From contig NZ_AGFR01000007.1 of NCBI RefSeq assembly GCF_000231445.1, positions 124,001-188,000 of the forward strand: a stretch of DNA of 64,000 nucleotides. The letters run 5' to 3'. The position numbers and the translations under genes are program-made. Numbering within the stretch: position 1 is the first letter of the stretch; each line of letters starts with the position of its first letter. Shown here in pieces: positions 10,050 through 19,697 of this stretch. The DNA is from Commensalibacter intestini A911 (GTDB lineage: Bacteria > Pseudomonadota > Alphaproteobacteria > Acetobacterales > Acetobacteraceae). The notes beneath the pieces are model-generated. The model was not told the origin of the DNA, did not search any database, and saw only the letters and a program-made list of their open reading frames with translations.

Positions 10050-11918
10050 TTATAAAAGATTAACTAACTCAGCCTTTACTTCCTCTATCAATGCATTCCA
10101 TGCTTGATCTGGTGGTAAAGGCTGTTCTTGTTTAAAGATCTTTAATGTTGGGTACCATAGACTATTTTTTGTTTCATTTTGATGCGCAGGATACCAACGC
10201 CAGTCTCCACCAAAATGATTAAGTAACCACACAGATTTCCCTAACATTCCCGCTAAATGGGCAATCATTGTATCAACGGTGATCACTAAATCTAATTGTT
10301 GAATAAATGAAGCTGTTTTGAAGATATCCCCATTGGGTAAAGCGCCAAAAAATCCTTTTGGAAGCTCTGACTTTTTAAGATCCATTTGTAGAGCGTAAAA
10401 ATCTATATTTGGAATAGTTGAAAGTTTCTTAATCGCTGATTTCGTAATAGATCGCAATGTATCAAAACGGTTATCTCTATTTCCTGACCAACAAACGCCA
10501 ACTTTCAAATGGCTAGAAGGTATTAGAGTATATTCTTCTTTAAGTGCTTCAATATTAAATTGATAAGAAGGGATTCCTTGCTTTTGAAGGAGATGAGGTA
10601 AGCTCATCAACATGACTTGATGCGTTACCTCTTCTGGAATTGGACTTCCTTTTTCAATCACTTCACAGCGATGATCTGAATGACAGGAATTTACAATAAC
10701 ATCAAATAATCGAATTAACCCTTTAGGAACCTCGATAATTACAGAATGTTTTTGCAAAAACTCTGGTAAAAAACGAACAAACTGTAAAGTATCCCCTAAC
10801 CCTTGCTCTACACGAATCAACAATCTTTCAACAGGATCTATTCCATTCCATATTGGAATTTGATCCATATCGACAAAATGATTCAGCAAAGAATGGCGAG
10901 CCTCCATATGCTCCCATCCTTCGACCAATGAACCTTTTGCCAACAAAACCATTGATAGATTATATTGTATCTTATGATAATCTTCTTCTGTCACAGTTAC
11001 TGACGCAACAGGCTCTAATAAACGACGATATATTCCCTCAGCCTCATCCAATTCTCTGAGTTCAAACAAGACCGTTCCAAGATTTAATCCAATACGTGAA
11101 TCTGTTGGAGCTTTTTGATAAGCATCTTGCAGTAATGCTTTGGCTGCTAATAACTCTCCAAGCGCCATTTGCACCAGACCTAAATTCACCTGAGTTTCAA
11201 TGACATCGGGTTCGTGTTCAAAAGCGTAAGTTAAATTTTCTTTCGCCTCTTTTAAACGATTGAGTTTAAAAAGAACGGCTCCTAAATTTGCATATGTTGA
11301 AATGCTCTGTGGGTTTAGTCGTATCATTTTACGAAATACACGCTCTGCATCTCCCAACATTCCCATCCGCTCTAATAACAACGCAAGTTCGTGCAAGAAT
11401 TCAATTTTACCTGTATTATATTTAACAGCATCTTTGGCAATATTAAGTGCTTGATCGAAAGCTTCGCCTTGCCAATAAAACCGAATAAGCGCCTGCCAAT
11501 AAGTAATAGACGCCGGAACCAACTCTATCGCTTTACGAAAAGAAAGCTCGGCTGCACTATTCTCATCTATCGCTTCTTGCACAAGCGCAAGCGCATGATG
11601 GGCTCTGGGGTCATATGCATTTAATAAAACGGCACTTTTTAATGCGGCTTCTGCTTCTGCCACATGGCCTTGTTCATACAAAGATAATCCTAATGGAATA
11701 TAGTAATAAGAAAGTGATTTCTGTTCTATTGCTTGCCCAGCAAAGGCAATGGCTAAAGCATGATTACCTGAGGCTCTGGCAACGCAAGCTCTGCCATATA
11801 ATGCCTCTGAAAAATTAGGATCTTTGGTTAGAATATCACAAAAAATTTCATCAGCTTCTTGGATCTGTCCTTTGGATAACAAAGATAATCCATTACTAAT
11901 TTTTTGATCATAATACAT
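10050..11918 (-). CDS. TPR-repeat protein with C-terminal GT9-like glycosyltransferase domain
   Basis: The 622-residue product begins with about eight tetratricopeptide repeats (residues 1 to about 310, with typical A-L-x-G/A-x-A spacing such as AEAALKSAVLLNAYDPRAHHALA). It ends in a domain resembling heptosyltransferase-like GT-B enzymes. That domain has VGVCWSGNRDNRFDTLRSI near residue 476 and the late block LDLVITVDTMIAHLAGMLGK followed by SVWLLNHFGGDWRW. This TPR plus GT9-like layout is common in Acetobacteraceae and other alphaproteobacteria. A role in cell-surface or protein glycosylation is likely but unproven, and the acceptor cannot be read from sequence. It is convergent with glnD. 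Confidence 0.85.
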   Translation of the reverse strand: MYYDQKISNGLSLLSKGQIQEADEIFCDILTKDPNFSEALYGRACVARASGNHALAIAFAGQAIEQKSLSYYYIPLGLSLYEQGHVAEAEAALKSAVLLNAYDPRAHHALALVQEAIDENSAAELSFRKAIELVPASITYWQALIRFYWQGEAFDQALNIAKDAVKYNTGKIEFLHELALLLERMGMLGDAERVFRKMIRLNPQSISTYANLGAVLFKLNRLKEAKENLTYAFEHEPDVIETQVNLGLVQMALGELLAAKALLQDAYQKAPTDSRIGLNLGTVLFELRELDEAEGIYRRLLEPVASVTVTEEDYHKIQYNLSMVLLAKGSLVEGWEHMEARHSLLNHFVDMDQIPIWNGIDPVERLLIRVEQGLGDTLQFVRFLPEFLQKHSVIIEVPKGLIRLFDVIVNSCHSDHRCEVIEKGSPIPEEVTHQVMLMSLPHLLQKQGIPSYQFNIEALKEEYTLIPSSHLKVGVCWSGNRDNRFDTLRSITKSAIKKLSTIPNIDFYALQMDLKKSELPKGFFGALPNGDIFKTASFIQQLDLVITVDTMIAHLAGMLGKSVWLLNHFGGDWRWYPAHQNETKNSLWYPTLKIFKQEQPLPPDQAWNALIEEVKAELVNLL

Positions 11919-12082
11919 AAAAATAACCCAGATCTATTGATGAAATATTCGTAAATAATAAAAACACTATACAAAAGCTTTACATAAACTCAAAATATTG
12001 AATTCTTAAAATGATATTCTCTCGAAAATATCAGCTTTTATCTCAGATATTCCCTATCTTCTTTTCAAAAATTCCCTTATAA

Positions 12083-13258
12083 ATGAAATCTATGTTTTAT
12101 ATCAGGAATAGAATATCGGTTATGATCTTATTAAAACCCTTTACCCGTTCTGTCTCTCTTGCCTTGGCACTGACTTTGCTTCCACCTTCTTTGGCACAGG
12201 CAAAACAAAAACTGGATCAACCTGCCCTTTTATCTTCTGATGCATTAAAGCAAGTGGCCTCAGTTAATGGGTATTTACCTGATTATATCGTTGTTGATAA
12301 CAAAGAACGTATGATTGCTGAATTCCCAAGATTTACAGATGAAGAAGGTCTCTCTTTGGCGATTGTAAAGCCAGATCATACATTGGCTCCATATCCCAAC
12401 AAAGAATGGAATACCATCAATACCCAAGATCCAAGTAAAAGCTTCATTGGCTTGGCTGGCATGACGTTGACTCCAGATGGAATTTTATGGGTTTTAGATA
12501 GCGGAATTCCAAAAGTTGGATCTGCACCGATTAAAAATGCTGCAAAAATTATAAAAATCGATACAAAAACAGATCAAGTTCTTCAAACATATCCTATTCC
12601 TGCTTCGGCCTTCAAAGACAAAAGCGCTTTAAACGCCATTGCAGTCTATGGCAATGATATCTATATCGCCGATAAAGGCTCTCCTGCTATTATTGTTTTT
12701 GATCTAAAAAATAATACTGCAAGACGTGTCTTAGAAAATTCACCTTCTTTATATTCAAGATTAGAAGTCGTTGTCGATCATAAGGTTATTAAACCCAATC
12801 TAGACCAAACATCTCATTTCAATGTGAACCAACTGGCCATTTCTCCGGATGGTAAACGCCTCTATTATCAAGCTGTCAGTGGCCCTTTATACCGTATTGA
12901 TACGATGTATCTCAAAGATGCGACTTACTCACCCGCAGAGTTAAACGAAGCGATGATGATTTGGTTTAAAACGCCTTCATCTGGAGGTATTGTTTGCGGG
13001 CCAGATGGTACTTTATATATTGATGATATTGCCACCAATAGTGTCTATCGTTTTACCACAGGTCGTATTTTAAATAAATTAATCACAGATTCACGTTTGA
13101 AATGGCCAGCCCATCCATTCGTGACAAAAAAGAATGTTTTATACATTCCAACGATACAGCTTGATCAAACAAAGCTGTTAAACAAGCAAGACCATTCAAC
13201 CATACAATGGCCTTTACAAATTTACATTTTAACCCCACCTGCTATACAAAATAAATAA
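12083..13258 (+). CDS. Exported major royal jelly/yellow-family (MRJP) protein
   Basis: The 391-residue protein has a signal peptide ending near ALTLLPPSLAQA, so it is periplasmic or secreted. The mature part is a six-bladed beta-propeller of the MRJP/yellow family (related to L-dopachrome tautomerase proteins). Family landmarks are GILWVLDSG, the AIAVYGNDIYIADKG blade, VNQLAISPDGKRLYYQAVSG followed by LYRIDT, and GGIVCGPDGTLYIDDI. Bacterial members are known but their substrates mostly are not, so no reaction is assigned. Possible starts are ATG at 12083, 12092 or 12122. The last gives the shortest, most typical signal peptide, but none has a good ribosome binding site. SMP-30/gluconolactonase is a weaker alternative call. 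Confidence 0.85.
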   Translation: MKSMFYIRNRISVMILLKPFTRSVSLALALTLLPPSLAQAKQKLDQPALLSSDALKQVASVNGYLPDYIVVDNKERMIAEFPRFTDEEGLSLAIVKPDHTLAPYPNKEWNTINTQDPSKSFIGLAGMTLTPDGILWVLDSGIPKVGSAPIKNAAKIIKIDTKTDQVLQTYPIPASAFKDKSALNAIAVYGNDIYIADKGSPAIIVFDLKNNTARRVLENSPSLYSRLEVVVDHKVIKPNLDQTSHFNVNQLAISPDGKRLYYQAVSGPLYRIDTMYLKDATYSPAELNEAMMIWFKTPSSGGIVCGPDGTLYIDDIATNSVYRFTTGRILNKLITDSRLKWPAHPFVTKKNVLYIPTIQLDQTKLLNKQDHSTIQWPLQIYILTPPAIQNK

Positions 13259-13291
13259 ATTCTTAATTGATCATTTTTTATTAGGTTTACA

Positions 13292-14692
13292 ATGCGTTAC
13301 GTTTCTACCAGAGGGCAAGCCCCTGTTTTAAATTTCTCTAATACTCTTCTTGCTGGCCTTGCCCAAGATGGTGGCTTATATATCCCTGAAACTTGGCCTC
13401 AAATTTCTGCTGATGAATTACGTAAAATGAGAGGTCTCAGCTATCCTGAACTAGCTGCAAAGATCGTCCATCTTTTTACAGGAAACGAAATTCCTGAAGC
13501 TGTTTTATTAGATCTTTGCCAAAAATCTTATGCTGGTTTTAACCATCAAGCCATTGTCCCTTTAATTCAACTTGACCATAATCTGTTTGTTCAAGAGTTA
13601 TTTCATGGCCCAACGCTCGCATTTAAAGATATGGCGATGCAATTACTAGGTCATTTATTTGATTATGTATTAAGCCAAAAAGGTGAAAAAATCACTATTG
13701 TCGGTGCAACATCTGGTGATACTGGCTCTGCTGCTATTGAAGCATTCAAAGGTAGTAATAATTTAACCGTCACGATTTTACATCCTTACGGCAGGACCTC
13801 TGAAGTTCAACGCCGTCAAATGACAACGGTTTTGGAACCAAACATCAATAATATTGCTGTTGAAGGTTCTTTTGATGACTGCCAAGACTTGGTAAAAGCC
13901 ATGTTTGCAGATGCCCCTTTCCGTGATGAAGTGCAACTCTCTGCAGTGAACTCCATTAACTGGGGTCGTATTGCAGCTCAAGTCCCTTATTATGTTTATG
14001 CTGCTTTATTACTAGGGGCTCCTGACCGAGAAGTATCCTTTACTGTTCCGACAGGTAACTTTGGAAATATCTTGGCTGCATGGACAGCTCGCAAAATCGG
14101 TGTGCCTATTAACCTACTTTGTGTTGGTTCAAACCACAATGACATCTTAACGCGTTTCTTACTCAATAACGATATGAGCATCCAAGGCGTTCGCCCTAGC
14201 CTATCCCCTTCTATGGATATTCAAATTTCGTCTAATTTTGAGCGCTTATTATTTGAATTACTAGACCGTGATGCGGATCAGTGCCGTCAAATTATGCAGA
14301 ATTTCCGTAAGAATAATAAAATGAATATTCCTGCCTCTATTTGGAACAAAGCAACTGAGAACTTTAAAGGTATGGCACTCAGTGACCACGAAACCGAAAA
14401 AGTCATTCAACAATATTACAAAGAATCTGCTTATTTGGCAGATCCTCATACCGCTATTGGCATTGCAACAGCGCAAAAATATCGTAACAAAAATATTCCA
14501 ATGGTCACTGTTGCGACGGCGCATCCTGCTAAATTCCCAGATGCAATCAAACAAGCAACGGGTATTACCCCTGCTTTGCCTTTAGCCTTAGCAGACTTAT
14601 ATGATCGCAAAGAGAACTATCAAGTTTTACCCGCTGATTTAAAGAAAATCGAAGATTCTGTTCGTGCAACTGCACGTAAAAATAACATTTAA
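13292..14692 (+). CDS. thrC: Threonine synthase
   Basis: ThrC is a PLP enzyme that converts O-phospho-L-homoserine to L-threonine, the last step of threonine synthesis. The 466-residue product starts with the family signature MRYVSTRG and QDGGLYIPE. It carries the PLP lysine K112 in GPTLAFKDMAMQ. The phosphate-binding segments GATSGDTGSAAIEAF and PTGNFGNILAAW are intact. It belongs to the long, fungal/proteobacterial ThrC class. It is the first gene of a likely operon with an M16 peptidase (31-base gap), pmbA and a Tim44-like gene. Confidence 0.97.
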   Translation: MRYVSTRGQAPVLNFSNTLLAGLAQDGGLYIPETWPQISADELRKMRGLSYPELAAKIVHLFTGNEIPEAVLLDLCQKSYAGFNHQAIVPLIQLDHNLFVQELFHGPTLAFKDMAMQLLGHLFDYVLSQKGEKITIVGATSGDTGSAAIEAFKGSNNLTVTILHPYGRTSEVQRRQMTTVLEPNINNIAVEGSFDDCQDLVKAMFADAPFRDEVQLSAVNSINWGRIAAQVPYYVYAALLLGAPDREVSFTVPTGNFGNILAAWTARKIGVPINLLCVGSNHNDILTRFLLNNDMSIQGVRPSLSPSMDIQISSNFERLLFELLDRDADQCRQIMQNFRKNNKMNIPASIWNKATENFKGMALSDHETEKVIQQYYKESAYLADPHTAIGIATAQKYRNKNIPMVTVATAHPAKFPDAIKQATGITPALPLALADLYDRKENYQVLPADLKKIEDSVRATARKNNI

Positions 14693-14723
14693 TATCACTA
14701 TTTAATATCACTCTAGGATAAAT

Positions 14724-15989
14724 ATGAACCAAGCTATAAAGATCACACGCCTCCCCTCTGGAATGATCGTCGTAACGGAAAAAATGGATCGTGTTGAAAC
14801 GATTTCTCTTGGTGCGTATGTCAGTGTTGGAACACGTTATGAAACAGCCGAAGAAAATGGGATTTCCCATTTTCTGGAGCATATGGCTTTTAAAGGCACG
14901 ACAACACGCTCTGCATTAGATATTGCCGAAGCTGTTGAAAATGTTGGTGGCCATATTAACGCATATACAGCCCGTGAAATTACTGCTTATTATATTAAAT
15001 TATTAAAAGATGATTACGAGCTTGGAATTGATATCTTAGGAGATATTTTAACCCACAGCACCTTTGACCCTACAGAGTTAGAAAGAGAGCGTGGCGTTAT
15101 CCTTCAAGAAATTGGTCAAGCAAATGATACACCAGATGATATTGTTTTTGATTATTTCCAAGAGACAGCTTATCCCGACCAACCAATGGGACGTCCGACT
15201 TTAGGCACAGAAGCACTGATCCGCACGATGAAGCGTGATACGTTACAAGCCTATATGACCCGTCATTACAATACAAGTAATACGATTTTTGCTGCTGCTG
15301 GTAATTTAGATCATGACAAAATTGTTGACCTTGTCGAACATTATTTCAAAGATTTACCTCAAACGCCAACGCAATCCGCAATTCCTGCAAATTATCAAGG
15401 AGGTGAATTCCGTAAAGAAAAAGAACTTGATCAAGCTCATATTCTATTAGGGTTCCCTTCTGTTAATTATAATCACCCTCAATATTACGCAGCTATTTTA
15501 CTGTCTATTATTTTGGGTGGCGGCATGTCCTCTCGCCTATTCCAAGAAGTGCGTGAAAAACATGGATTAGTATATTCCGTTTATTCCTATAATACAGCCC
15601 ATCAAGATGATGGTTTGTTTGGGATTTACGCTGGCACAGGTGAAGAGCAAACCAAAGAGCTCATGCCAATTTTAATTCAAGAACTAAAGAAAATTCAGGA
15701 ATTTATTAAACCCGAAGAATTACAACGTACCAAAGCACAATTAAAATCTTCTTTGTTAATGTCTATGGAAAGCACAGCTAGTCGTTGTGAGCAAATTGCT
15801 CGTCATTTACAGATTTATAACCGTATTATTCCTCCGCAAGAAATGGTTGATAGAATTGACGCTGTGACGATTGAAGATATTTATCAAATTGCAGAATATA
15901 TTTTCCATGGCAAACCGACATTAACAACATTAGGCCCTATTCGCCATGTACCATCCTTAGCTGAAATTATCGAAAGTCTAAAATCATGA
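14724..15989 (+). CDS. M16 family zinc peptidase (processing-peptidase-like)
   Basis: The 421-residue protein is a single-unit pitrilysin/M16 peptidase similar to the mitochondrial processing peptidase beta subunit and to the alphaproteobacterial proteins annotated PqqL or RPP. The inverted zinc site HFLEH is at residues 49-53, with the distal glutamate region ELERERGVILQEI about 76 residues later. The C-terminal half has the glycine-rich loop GGGMSSRLFQEVREKHGLVYS. No signal peptide is visible. The thrC-M16 order is common in alphaproteobacteria. The stop overlaps the pmbA start by four bases (ATGA), implying translational coupling. The substrate is unknown. Confidence 0.92.
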   Translation: MNQAIKITRLPSGMIVVTEKMDRVETISLGAYVSVGTRYETAEENGISHFLEHMAFKGTTTRSALDIAEAVENVGGHINAYTAREITAYYIKLLKDDYELGIDILGDILTHSTFDPTELERERGVILQEIGQANDTPDDIVFDYFQETAYPDQPMGRPTLGTEALIRTMKRDTLQAYMTRHYNTSNTIFAAAGNLDHDKIVDLVEHYFKDLPQTPTQSAIPANYQGGEFRKEKELDQAHILLGFPSVNYNHPQYYAAILLSIILGGGMSSRLFQEVREKHGLVYSVYSYNTAHQDDGLFGIYAGTGEEQTKELMPILIQELKKIQEFIKPEELQRTKAQLKSSLLMSMESTASRCEQIARHLQIYNRIIPPQEMVDRIDAVTIEDIYQIAEYIFHGKPTLTTLGPIRHVPSLAEIIESLKS

Positions 15990-17323
15990 CGCAACATCAA
16001 AATTTCATCAAAGATTTAATCCATCAAGCTAAAAAAGCTGGGGCAACAGCTGCGGATGCGGTCATGTTGGCTTCGACTTCTGTGGGTGTGCAAGTCAGAA
16101 ATGGACAACCTGAAGAATTAGAACGCTCAGAGACCAAGACTGTCGGACTACGGGTCTTTATTGACAAACGTTCTGCCACCATTTCAACAACAGACTTACA
16201 AAAAGAAAATATCGCAAAGCTCGTTGAACAAGCGATTTCTATGGCAAAGATTTTACCAGAAGATCCTTTTTCTGGCCTTCCTGAGCCTTCTACGAAAGCC
16301 TGTATCGATCCTAAAGAACTTGATTTATATGATTCTTCTGAACGCTCTACTCAAGAAATGCTAGAGCAAGCCAAAAGAGCCGAAGCAGCAGCTTTAGCCG
16401 TTCACGGTGTTACCAACAGTATCGGTGGCAGTTGTGGTTATGGTAAAACCGAAATGATCTTAGCCAACAGTAATGATTTCTTTGGCACTTATGCACGAAC
16501 CTCTCATTCTTTGTCTGCATGTGTATTGGCTGGAACAGGCACAGACATGCAACGTGATTATGATTATCACTCCACAGTGCATTTAAAAGATTTAGAAGAT
16601 GCAGAAGCCATTGGACGCAGTGCTGGTGAAAAAGCAGTTGCAAAATTAAATCCTAAAAAGCCAAAAACAGGCATTCTACCGATTGTGTTTGACCCTAGAG
16701 TAGCAAACTCTATTATCGGTCACTTAGCAGGTGCTTTAAACGGGTATTCTATTGCTAGAGGCACTTCTTTCCTTAAAAATGATATGGGTAACTTAATTTT
16801 CCCTGAACATATCACCATCATTGACCAACCTTATCAAATTAAAGGCCTAGCCTCTCGTCCGTTCGATGTTGAAGGTTTATATCCTGAAGAGCTTAAATTG
16901 GTTGATCAAGGAAAAATTGCGAATTGGTTGTTAGATAGTCGCACTGCTAATCAGCTTGGATTGGTCAGTAACGGTCACGCAACACGTGGCCCTTCTTCTC
17001 CTCCTTCTCCGACTACAACCAATTTATATGCTATGGCTGGTCATCAAACGCCTGCAGAATTAATGGCCGATATCAAAGAAGGTATCTATATTACAGAGAT
17101 GATTGGTTCTTCTGTCAATATGCTAACAGGCGATTATAGCCGTGGTGCCAGTGGTTTCATGATCCGTAATGGACAACTTGCAGAACCTGTGATGGAATTT
17201 ACTTTGGCTTCAACGCTCAAGGAAATGTTTTCACAAGTACATGTCGCTAATGATCTTAAATTCCGCTATAGTACAAACAGCCCTACCTTACGCATTGACC
17301 AAATGAGTGTGGCGGGTAATTAA
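15986..17323 (+). CDS. pmbA: PmbA/TldE-type protease subunit
   Basis: The 445-residue product belongs to the TldD/PmbA family. In enterobacteria, TldE (PmbA) pairs with TldD to degrade peptides, including modified microcins and the CcdA antitoxin. Sequence landmarks are VGLRVFIDKRSATISTTDL in the N-terminal domain, VVFDPRVANSIIGHLAGALNG-like text in the middle (here IVFDPRV), and the GASGFMIRNGQLAEPVMEFT block near the end. The PmbA partner lacks the catalytic HExxxH of TldD, and I see none here. TldD itself is not in this window. The gene overlaps the upstream M16 gene by four bases. Confidence 0.92.
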   Translation: MTQHQNFIKDLIHQAKKAGATAADAVMLASTSVGVQVRNGQPEELERSETKTVGLRVFIDKRSATISTTDLQKENIAKLVEQAISMAKILPEDPFSGLPEPSTKACIDPKELDLYDSSERSTQEMLEQAKRAEAAALAVHGVTNSIGGSCGYGKTEMILANSNDFFGTYARTSHSLSACVLAGTGTDMQRDYDYHSTVHLKDLEDAEAIGRSAGEKAVAKLNPKKPKTGILPIVFDPRVANSIIGHLAGALNGYSIARGTSFLKNDMGNLIFPEHITIIDQPYQIKGLASRPFDVEGLYPEELKLVDQGKIANWLLDSRTANQLGLVSNGHATRGPSSPPSPTTTNLYAMAGHQTPAELMADIKEGIYITEMIGSSVNMLTGDYSRGASGFMIRNGQLAEPVMEFTLASTLKEMFSQVHVANDLKFRYSTNSPTLRIDQMSVAGN

Positions 17324-17342
17324 TATACGTTTACCGAAATGG

Positions 17343-18416
17343 ATGAAAGAAATGAATCGTACGACCTTTAATAGCCGTACCCTACTTTGTCTTTTAAGTT
17401 TTACTCTGGTTGCTCCTTCTATGCTTGTGGACTTAATTCCTCAAGCAGAAGCAAGAGCAGGTCGAGGATCTTCAATGGGAAGTCGCGGCAGCAGAACATT
17501 CAGCGCCCCGTCTTATACCAGAAGTAGCCCAAGTGGCGCACAACCTATGCAACGGACGATGACACGCCCTCCTGCAGCGGCAACATCGGCTCCTTCTTCT
17601 AATAGTGGGATGTCTGGTGCTGCACCAGGAATGGCTGGCGGAGCAATGAACCGTCCTGTTCAACAGCAACAAAGTGGTGGGATGAGTAACTTTACAAAAG
17701 GACTCGTCGGTGGTGCTATTGGTGCCGCTGGATATCATATGTTGGCTGGTAGTAAAGAAAGCAATGCTCAACAACCAAGCAATCCAGATCAACAAGGTCA
17801 AAACACACAACAACAAGCACCACAACGTCAAGGTGGTGGCTTTATGACGTTTGTTACTCGCCTGATTATGATTGGATTAGTCATCTGGTTGGTCATGCGC
17901 TTTATTCGTAGACGTCGTGCGGCATCTAATATGGCCAATACAATGTCTGCTGGTCGTATGAATCCTGGAATGAGTGCTGGCGCGCAACCTCAACCTACAC
18001 AACAAACCAATATTCAATTACAACAAGACGATTATATTGCTTTCCAACAACGCTTGACCGAAGTCCAAGATGCTTGGACAAGACAAGACCTCGGTAGTTT
18101 ACAAAAAATAACAACACCAGAAATGCTTGCTTATTTTAATGAACAACTGACTGACTTAGCAAGCCGTGGACTGCATAATAGCGTTTCTAATGTACAATTC
18201 ATTCAAGGCGATTTATCCGAAGCATGGGGTGAAGGAAACAGAGAATACGCAACTGTTGCAATGCGTTACTCTTTAATTGACGTTACGACTGATAATACAG
18301 GACGTGTTGTCGAAGGTAATCCAAATCAACCTGAAAATATTGCTGAATTATGGACGTTTGTCAGAGCAGCTAATAATAACTGGTGGCTATTATCCGCTAT
18401 CCAGCAAGCAAACTAA
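17343..18416 (+). CDS. Exported Tim44-like domain protein
   Basis: From ATG 17343 (357 residues; ATG 17352 is an alternative) the protein has a signal or anchor segment around LLCLLSFTLVAPSMLVDLIP. A low-complexity Gly/Ser/Gln/Met-rich region follows, then a transmembrane helix near FVTRLIMIGLVIWLVMRFIRRRR. The C-terminal Tim44-like/TimA domain starts at DDYIAFQQRLTEVQDAW. The upstream extension of the frame overlaps the pmbA end and is unlikely to be used. Tim44-like bacterial proteins are membrane-associated and of uncertain function; in alphaproteobacteria TimA has been linked to the cell envelope. It is the last gene of the thrC operon, and a strong hairpin follows. Confidence 0.82.
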   Translation: MKEMNRTTFNSRTLLCLLSFTLVAPSMLVDLIPQAEARAGRGSSMGSRGSRTFSAPSYTRSSPSGAQPMQRTMTRPPAAATSAPSSNSGMSGAAPGMAGGAMNRPVQQQQSGGMSNFTKGLVGGAIGAAGYHMLAGSKESNAQQPSNPDQQGQNTQQQAPQRQGGGFMTFVTRLIMIGLVIWLVMRFIRRRRAASNMANTMSAGRMNPGMSAGAQPQPTQQTNIQLQQDDYIAFQQRLTEVQDAWTRQDLGSLQKITTPEMLAYFNEQLTDLASRGLHNSVSNVQFIQGDLSEAWGEGNREYATVAMRYSLIDVTTDNTGRVVEGNPNQPENIAELWTFVRAANNNWWLLSAIQQAN

Positions 18417-18472
18417 AATAACAACATCATTAAACGAAAAATAAACCTCGTTTAATCAACTTATATGCAAAT

Positions 18473-18511
18473 AAAAAACCATTCTATTTTATAATAGAAT
18501 GGTTTTCTTTT
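18473..18511. terminator. Bidirectional rho-independent terminator
   Basis: A perfect 14-bp stem (aaaaccattctatt / aatagaatggtttt) with loop ttat is flanked by an A-run on the left and T-rich sequence on the right. It lies between the convergent Tim44-like gene and the coxF-like gene and could serve both strands. Confidence 0.85.
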
Positions 18512-18561
18512 ATCGTAACAGAAACGACCTTAAATCAGTAATGTCGTTGTAGACAAATTGA

Positions 18562-18723
18562 TTATAACTGAATTAACGCAAGAACATATAAAATCCCACT
18601 TAACCCAAGCAATGCAGAAAGTAATGCCATATTCCGTTTACTCTGACGGCGTTCAAATTCTTTCTGTTGTTCCATAGTTAGTGAGATTGCAATCGCTTTT
18701 GCTTGTAGTGGTTGCTTTTTCAT
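18562..18723 (-). CDS. Small CoxF-like membrane protein of the ctaB locus
   Basis: This 53-residue protein starts at ATG 18723 after the A/G-rich site aaagggaag. It has a charged N-terminal half ending QQKEFERRQSKRN and one transmembrane helix (about residues 32-51, rich in Leu and Ala). This layout, FERR...RN followed by a helix with LYVLALIQ, matches the short CoxF-type proteins that follow ctaB in alphaproteobacterial cytochrome oxidase operons. It begins 15 bases after the ctaB stop. Its role is unproven; family members are presumed to act in oxidase assembly. Residues 1-17 are less typical, and M17 is a possible alternative start. Confidence 0.72.
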   Translation of the reverse strand: MKKQPLQAKAIAISLTMEQQKEFERRQSKRNMALLSALLGLSGILYVLALIQL

Positions 18724-18738
18724 TGTGGTTTCTTCCCT

Positions 18739-19686
18739 TTAAACAAAATGGTCGATAATCAAAGCAAGAAATAATAAAAATAAATAAATTAACGAAAAAC
18801 GAAAAGAATGTCTGGCAGCTTTATCATTATTCAGACTTAACCCCTCTGGAGTTTGCTTTTCTAATAATACTCTAATTGCCATATAAATAAATCCAGCATT
18901 TAAAAGAATTGCAGTCCCCATATAGATATAAGAAGTATATCCGCAATAAACAGGGGATAAAGAAAATATTGCCAAAATAATAGTATAAATTAAAATCTGC
19001 CAGCGTGTATGCTTTGCCCCTTTAACCACAGGCAACATTGGAATACCAGCCCGGCCATAATCTTTACAAGCATATAAAGCAAGTGACCAAAAGTGCGGTG
19101 GTGTCCATAAAAACGTAATAGAAAATAAAATAATAGGGAATAAATCCATACTCCCCGTGACAGAAGTCCAACCTATTAACGGAGGAAATGCCCCAGCAGC
19201 ACCACCAATAACGATATTCTGTGGTGTAGAGCGCTTTAACCAGATTGTATAAATCACGCTATAAAAAAAGATCGAAAACGCTAAAATCGCCGCAGTTAAA
19301 AAATTCGTTGCCAAGAACATTAAAATGACCGACAACACAGAAACGCCAATCCCATAAATCAACGCATCATCAGGATGAACTCTGCCTGCTGGTAAAGGTC
19401 TTGTAATTGTTCTTTGCATAACCAAATCAATATCACGATCATACCACATATTAATGGCACCAGCCCCACCAGAAGCCATGCAAATACAAAGAATGCTAAT
19501 AAGTGCTAGAACGGGATTAATATGACCAGGTGCAAGAATAATCCCCACAACCCCCGTAAATACGACGAGTGAGATCACTCTTGGTTTTAGAAGAGAAAAC
19601 CAATCTTTGACGTTACTTCCAACTACAGCAGCATCATAACGAATACGCTTTGATCCTACTGCTTCATTAGAGAGTGACTGCCCCAT
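18739..19686 (-). CDS. ctaB: Protoheme IX farnesyltransferase (heme O synthase)
   Basis: CtaB/CyoE is an inner-membrane UbiA-type prenyltransferase that adds a hydroxyethylfarnesyl group to heme b, making heme O. From ATG 19686 it has 315 residues. The frame can be extended to 19737, but that overlaps the upstream gene end. The first Asp-rich site is NMWYDRDIDLVMQRT with RPLPAGRV after it. The second is DYGRAGIPMLPV, and the WxxPP(H)FWSLAL segment is present. About nine transmembrane helices are expected. In acetic acid bacteria heme O serves the bo3 ubiquinol oxidase. Here the gene sits in a remnant cox operon 11 bases behind a degenerate cox1 homologue. Confidence 0.95.
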   Translation of the reverse strand: MGQSLSNEAVGSKRIRYDAAVVGSNVKDWFSLLKPRVISLVVFTGVVGIILAPGHINPVLALISILCICMASGGAGAINMWYDRDIDLVMQRTITRPLPAGRVHPDDALIYGIGVSVLSVILMFLATNFLTAAILAFSIFFYSVIYTIWLKRSTPQNIVIGGAAGAFPPLIGWTSVTGSMDLFPIILFSITFLWTPPHFWSLALYACKDYGRAGIPMLPVVKGAKHTRWQILIYTIILAIFSLSPVYCGYTSYIYMGTAILLNAGFIYMAIRVLLEKQTPEGLSLNNDKAARHSFRFSLIYLFLLFLALIIDHFV

Positions 19687-19697
19687 GAATATAAATC

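Noticed and set aside
12083-13258. Contaminating eukaryotic (insect) sequence for the royal-jelly-family gene
   Set aside because: It has a bacterial signal peptide, no introns, and codon use and GC like the neighbouring bacterial genes.
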